Assembly: GCA_031399165.1 (NCBI GenBank)
Contig: JANNOO010000007.1
Span: 180,207 to 244,206, forward strand
DNA: 64,000 bases
From: JAKFWI01 sp031399165
GTDB lineage: Bacteria; Pseudomonadota; Alphaproteobacteria; Caulobacterales; Aquidulcibacteraceae
Direction of reading: 5' to 3'
A program made the position numbers and the translations under genes. The notes beneath the pieces are model-generated. The model saw nothing but the letters and a program-made list of their open reading frames with translations. It was not told the origin of the DNA and searched no databases. Shown here one piece after another: positions 62,665 to 64,000 of this stretch; position 1 is the first letter of the stretch, and each line of letters opens with the position of its first letter.

Positions 62665-63618
62665 CTAATCCTCCCTGTCCATATCAGGCCGAGGGCCCAT
62701 GAAACCGAGCAGGTAATCGGCGGCGGCCTGCGCCTTACCGGCCGCGCTCAGGAAGGCGGAAGGGGATTGATCCAGCACCGTGAGCCAGGAGGCGATATAG
62801 GCGGCATGGTCTTCGACATGCTCGCCGGGAAAGCCGAGCACGGCGCCCAGGATCGCGGCGCAGAGTTCAGCGACCAATTCCTCCAGCGCATAGCCGGTAT
62901 CGCCAAACCGCTTCTGGCCGAAATCACGGTCGAGCCGCGATGGCGCGCGGGTCCAATGCCCCAGCTCGTGGCCGCGCGTGGCCAGATACGTCCCAAGGTG
63001 ACGAAACGCACCCCGTTCCGGCAGACAGACCAGATCAGCGCGCGGATCATAGAAGGCCCGCGTTCCGCCGTGCCGCACAACCGCGGGCACGCGCTCCATG
63101 AGACCGACAAGTTCAGCCTCGCGCTCATCGAGCGGCGCAGCCGGCAATGGCGGCGCGTAGAATCTCTCGGGAAGACCCTCGATCTGATCGGCGGAGAACA
63201 CCGTGTAGCCGCGCAGGATGCGCCGCACGCCGACCTCTGACTCTTCCTCGGACGAACCATCAGCGGAAGCTGATTTGTTCTCTGCATAGAACACCACGTA
63301 CGAGCCGCGTTCTCCCTTGCGGACGCAGGCGTCCAGGGCGAGCGCCTGCTTGAACGTGAACCAGAACGGTGAGCGATAGCCACGCTCCACAGACGCCGCC
63401 CACAAAGCGACGACGTTGACACCCCGATAGGCGAGACCGTTCGCACGGCGCGGCAAGACAAAGCCAACACCGCCATCGTCCCACGGCTTGATCCAAGGAC
63501 GCACGCCGCGTGCGAGCGCGGCCTTGATCTGCGCGGTGACGCGCTGTGCGGGCGAAAGGCGAGCTTCGGCAGCAGGAGGCGAGGCAGTGAGCGAAGGTGA
63601 GGAAGCGGCAAGCGACAT
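62665..63618 (-). CDS. ardC: ArdC-like antirestriction / zincin-type protein
   Basis: 317 residues from the ATG at 63618 with GGAG eight bases upstream; the frame continues to 63708 without support. The N-terminal ssDNA-binding domain of ArdC type (VTAQIKAALARGVRPWIKPW, YRGVNVVALWAASVERGYRS, KGERGSYVVFYAENKSA) is followed by a metallopeptidase-like domain with TYLATRGHELGHWTRAPSRL (HELGH) and ALEELVAELCAAILG. ArdC proteins protect entering single-stranded plasmid DNA from restriction. Frequent on conjugative plasmids and ICEs, matching the relaxase and traF neighbours. Confidence 0.9.
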   Translation of the reverse strand: MSLAASSPSLTASPPAAEARLSPAQRVTAQIKAALARGVRPWIKPWDDGGVGFVLPRRANGLAYRGVNVVALWAASVERGYRSPFWFTFKQALALDACVRKGERGSYVVFYAENKSASADGSSEEESEVGVRRILRGYTVFSADQIEGLPERFYAPPLPAAPLDEREAELVGLMERVPAVVRHGGTRAFYDPRADLVCLPERGAFRHLGTYLATRGHELGHWTRAPSRLDRDFGQKRFGDTGYALEELVAELCAAILGAVLGFPGEHVEDHAAYIASWLTVLDQSPSAFLSAAGKAQAAADYLLGFMGPRPDMDRED

Positions 63619-63684
63619 GAGCGGAACTCCGGCGCGTGCGGAGTTCGATCCCGATGATCGAGCCCCGACGCGGAGCCCCTTCAA

Positions 63685-63768
63685 GCGAGGCGTGGGCGCG
63701 GCCTGCACCGAAGGCCGTAACGAAGTGAAGGACGGCGCCCGCCGTTGCGGGCCGCGCCCACGCCTCGC
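63685..63768 (-). other. Long hairpin upstream of ardC (19-bp perfect stem)
   Basis: GCGAGGCGTGGGCGCGGCC at 63685-63703 is the exact reverse complement of 63750-63768. The 46-base loop holds a second small stem (ACGGCG/CGCCGT). It lies about 65-150 bp upstream of the ardC start, in its probable 5' leader or promoter. It could be an RNA structure regulating ardC, a transfer or replication site, or a recombination hot spot. The rest of 63619-63942 shows no gene. Confidence 0.55.
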
Positions 63769-63942
63769 GCGGCTCTGTTCGGCGGCGGGGATCGATCATC
63801 GGACGCCTGAACGGAGGCGATCGATTCAAATGCCTGCCCCGTCGCGCGGATTTCCGCGGCGGGGCTATTCCGTTGAAAAACTCCTGGTGATTGGCCGTTA
63901 GGGCAAACGCTGATTCCATCTTCCGAGCAGATGGAGGCGACG

Positions 63943-64000
63943 ATGCTGGGCCCACGGCAGGTGATGCAGGAAGAGTTGTTCTACGAGTTCACGTTGGAGG
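63943..64000 (+). CDS. Start of a probable transposase gene (cut by window edge)
   Basis: From the ATG at 63943, with GGAGG five bases upstream, the frame reads MLGPRQVMQEELFYEFTLE and leaves the window. This resembles the N-terminus of IS1182/IS5-like transposases (LFYEFSLE..VP.DHLLR). An insertion sequence at the right edge of the mobile element is likely. Only 19 codons are visible, so the family call is tentative. Confidence 0.55.
   Translation, partial: MLGPRQVMQEELFYEFTLE

Overview
The window is GC-rich DNA from an alphaproteobacterium. The core gene order rpmH-rnpA-yidC-engB-argB, a DUF1036 protein, several TonB-dependent receptors, HWE-family kinases and a DUF6894 protein suggest the Caulobacterales/Hyphomonadaceae side of the class. 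That placement is inference from gene content, not from a marker gene tree.

Layout. (1) 1-11 kb, core chromosome: a leftward housekeeping operon (rpmH, rnpA, yidC, engB, argB, DUF1036), an orphan histidine kinase, a gamma-glutamyltransferase, and the 4-hydroxybenzoate pair pobA/pobR. (2) 11-26 kb: a YceI protein, a thiolase, two TonB-dependent receptors flanking a membrane-tethered winged-helix regulator, a fused enoyl-CoA hydratase/3-hydroxyacyl-CoA dehydrogenase, an NDP-forming acyl-CoA synthetase, and an unrecognised two-gene membrane module (4-TM coiled-coil protein plus vWA-like protein). (3) 26-32 kb: signalling genes (receiver, CheB/CheR/PAS/HWE hybrid, DUF6894, PAS-HWE kinase), with a short remnant of a metal P-type ATPase beside them.

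(4) 32.3 kb to the right edge: an integrated mobile element. It opens with a 45-bp 3' fragment of a tRNA-Arg(ACG) gene followed by a tyrosine integrase. It ends, as far as seen, with transfer-type genes (truncated MOBP relaxase, TraF-like peptidase, ArdC-like antirestriction protein) and the first codons of a transposase. Between them lies a dense metal-homeostasis cargo: CopA/CopB; CopC/CopD; a first CnrY-X-H-type cassette (anti-sigma, periplasmic sensor, ECF sigma); small copper-type periplasmic/membrane proteins; a CueR-like regulator with a textbook operator and a copper P-type ATPase; a TonB receptor/PepSY/CopC-like/HupE/anchor operon; and a second CnrY-X-H cassette with a His-rich CnrT-like exporter, divergent from a CzcI-like/CBA-type RND efflux operon that ends in a second HupE/anchor pair.

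The element probably combines copper detoxification (oxidation, outer-membrane and periplasmic handling, P-type export) with Ni/Co-type RND efflux. Control is by CueR and two independent ECF cassettes. Both CnrX-like sensors keep the complete metal-ligand set at identical positions. Points deserving follow-up are the paralogous HupE/anchor modules, a back-to-back ECF-type promoter pair, a repeated GTTACAGG motif before TonB receptor genes, the rpmH/rnpA overlap, the vWA/4-TM pair, and a 19-bp-stem hairpin upstream of ardC.
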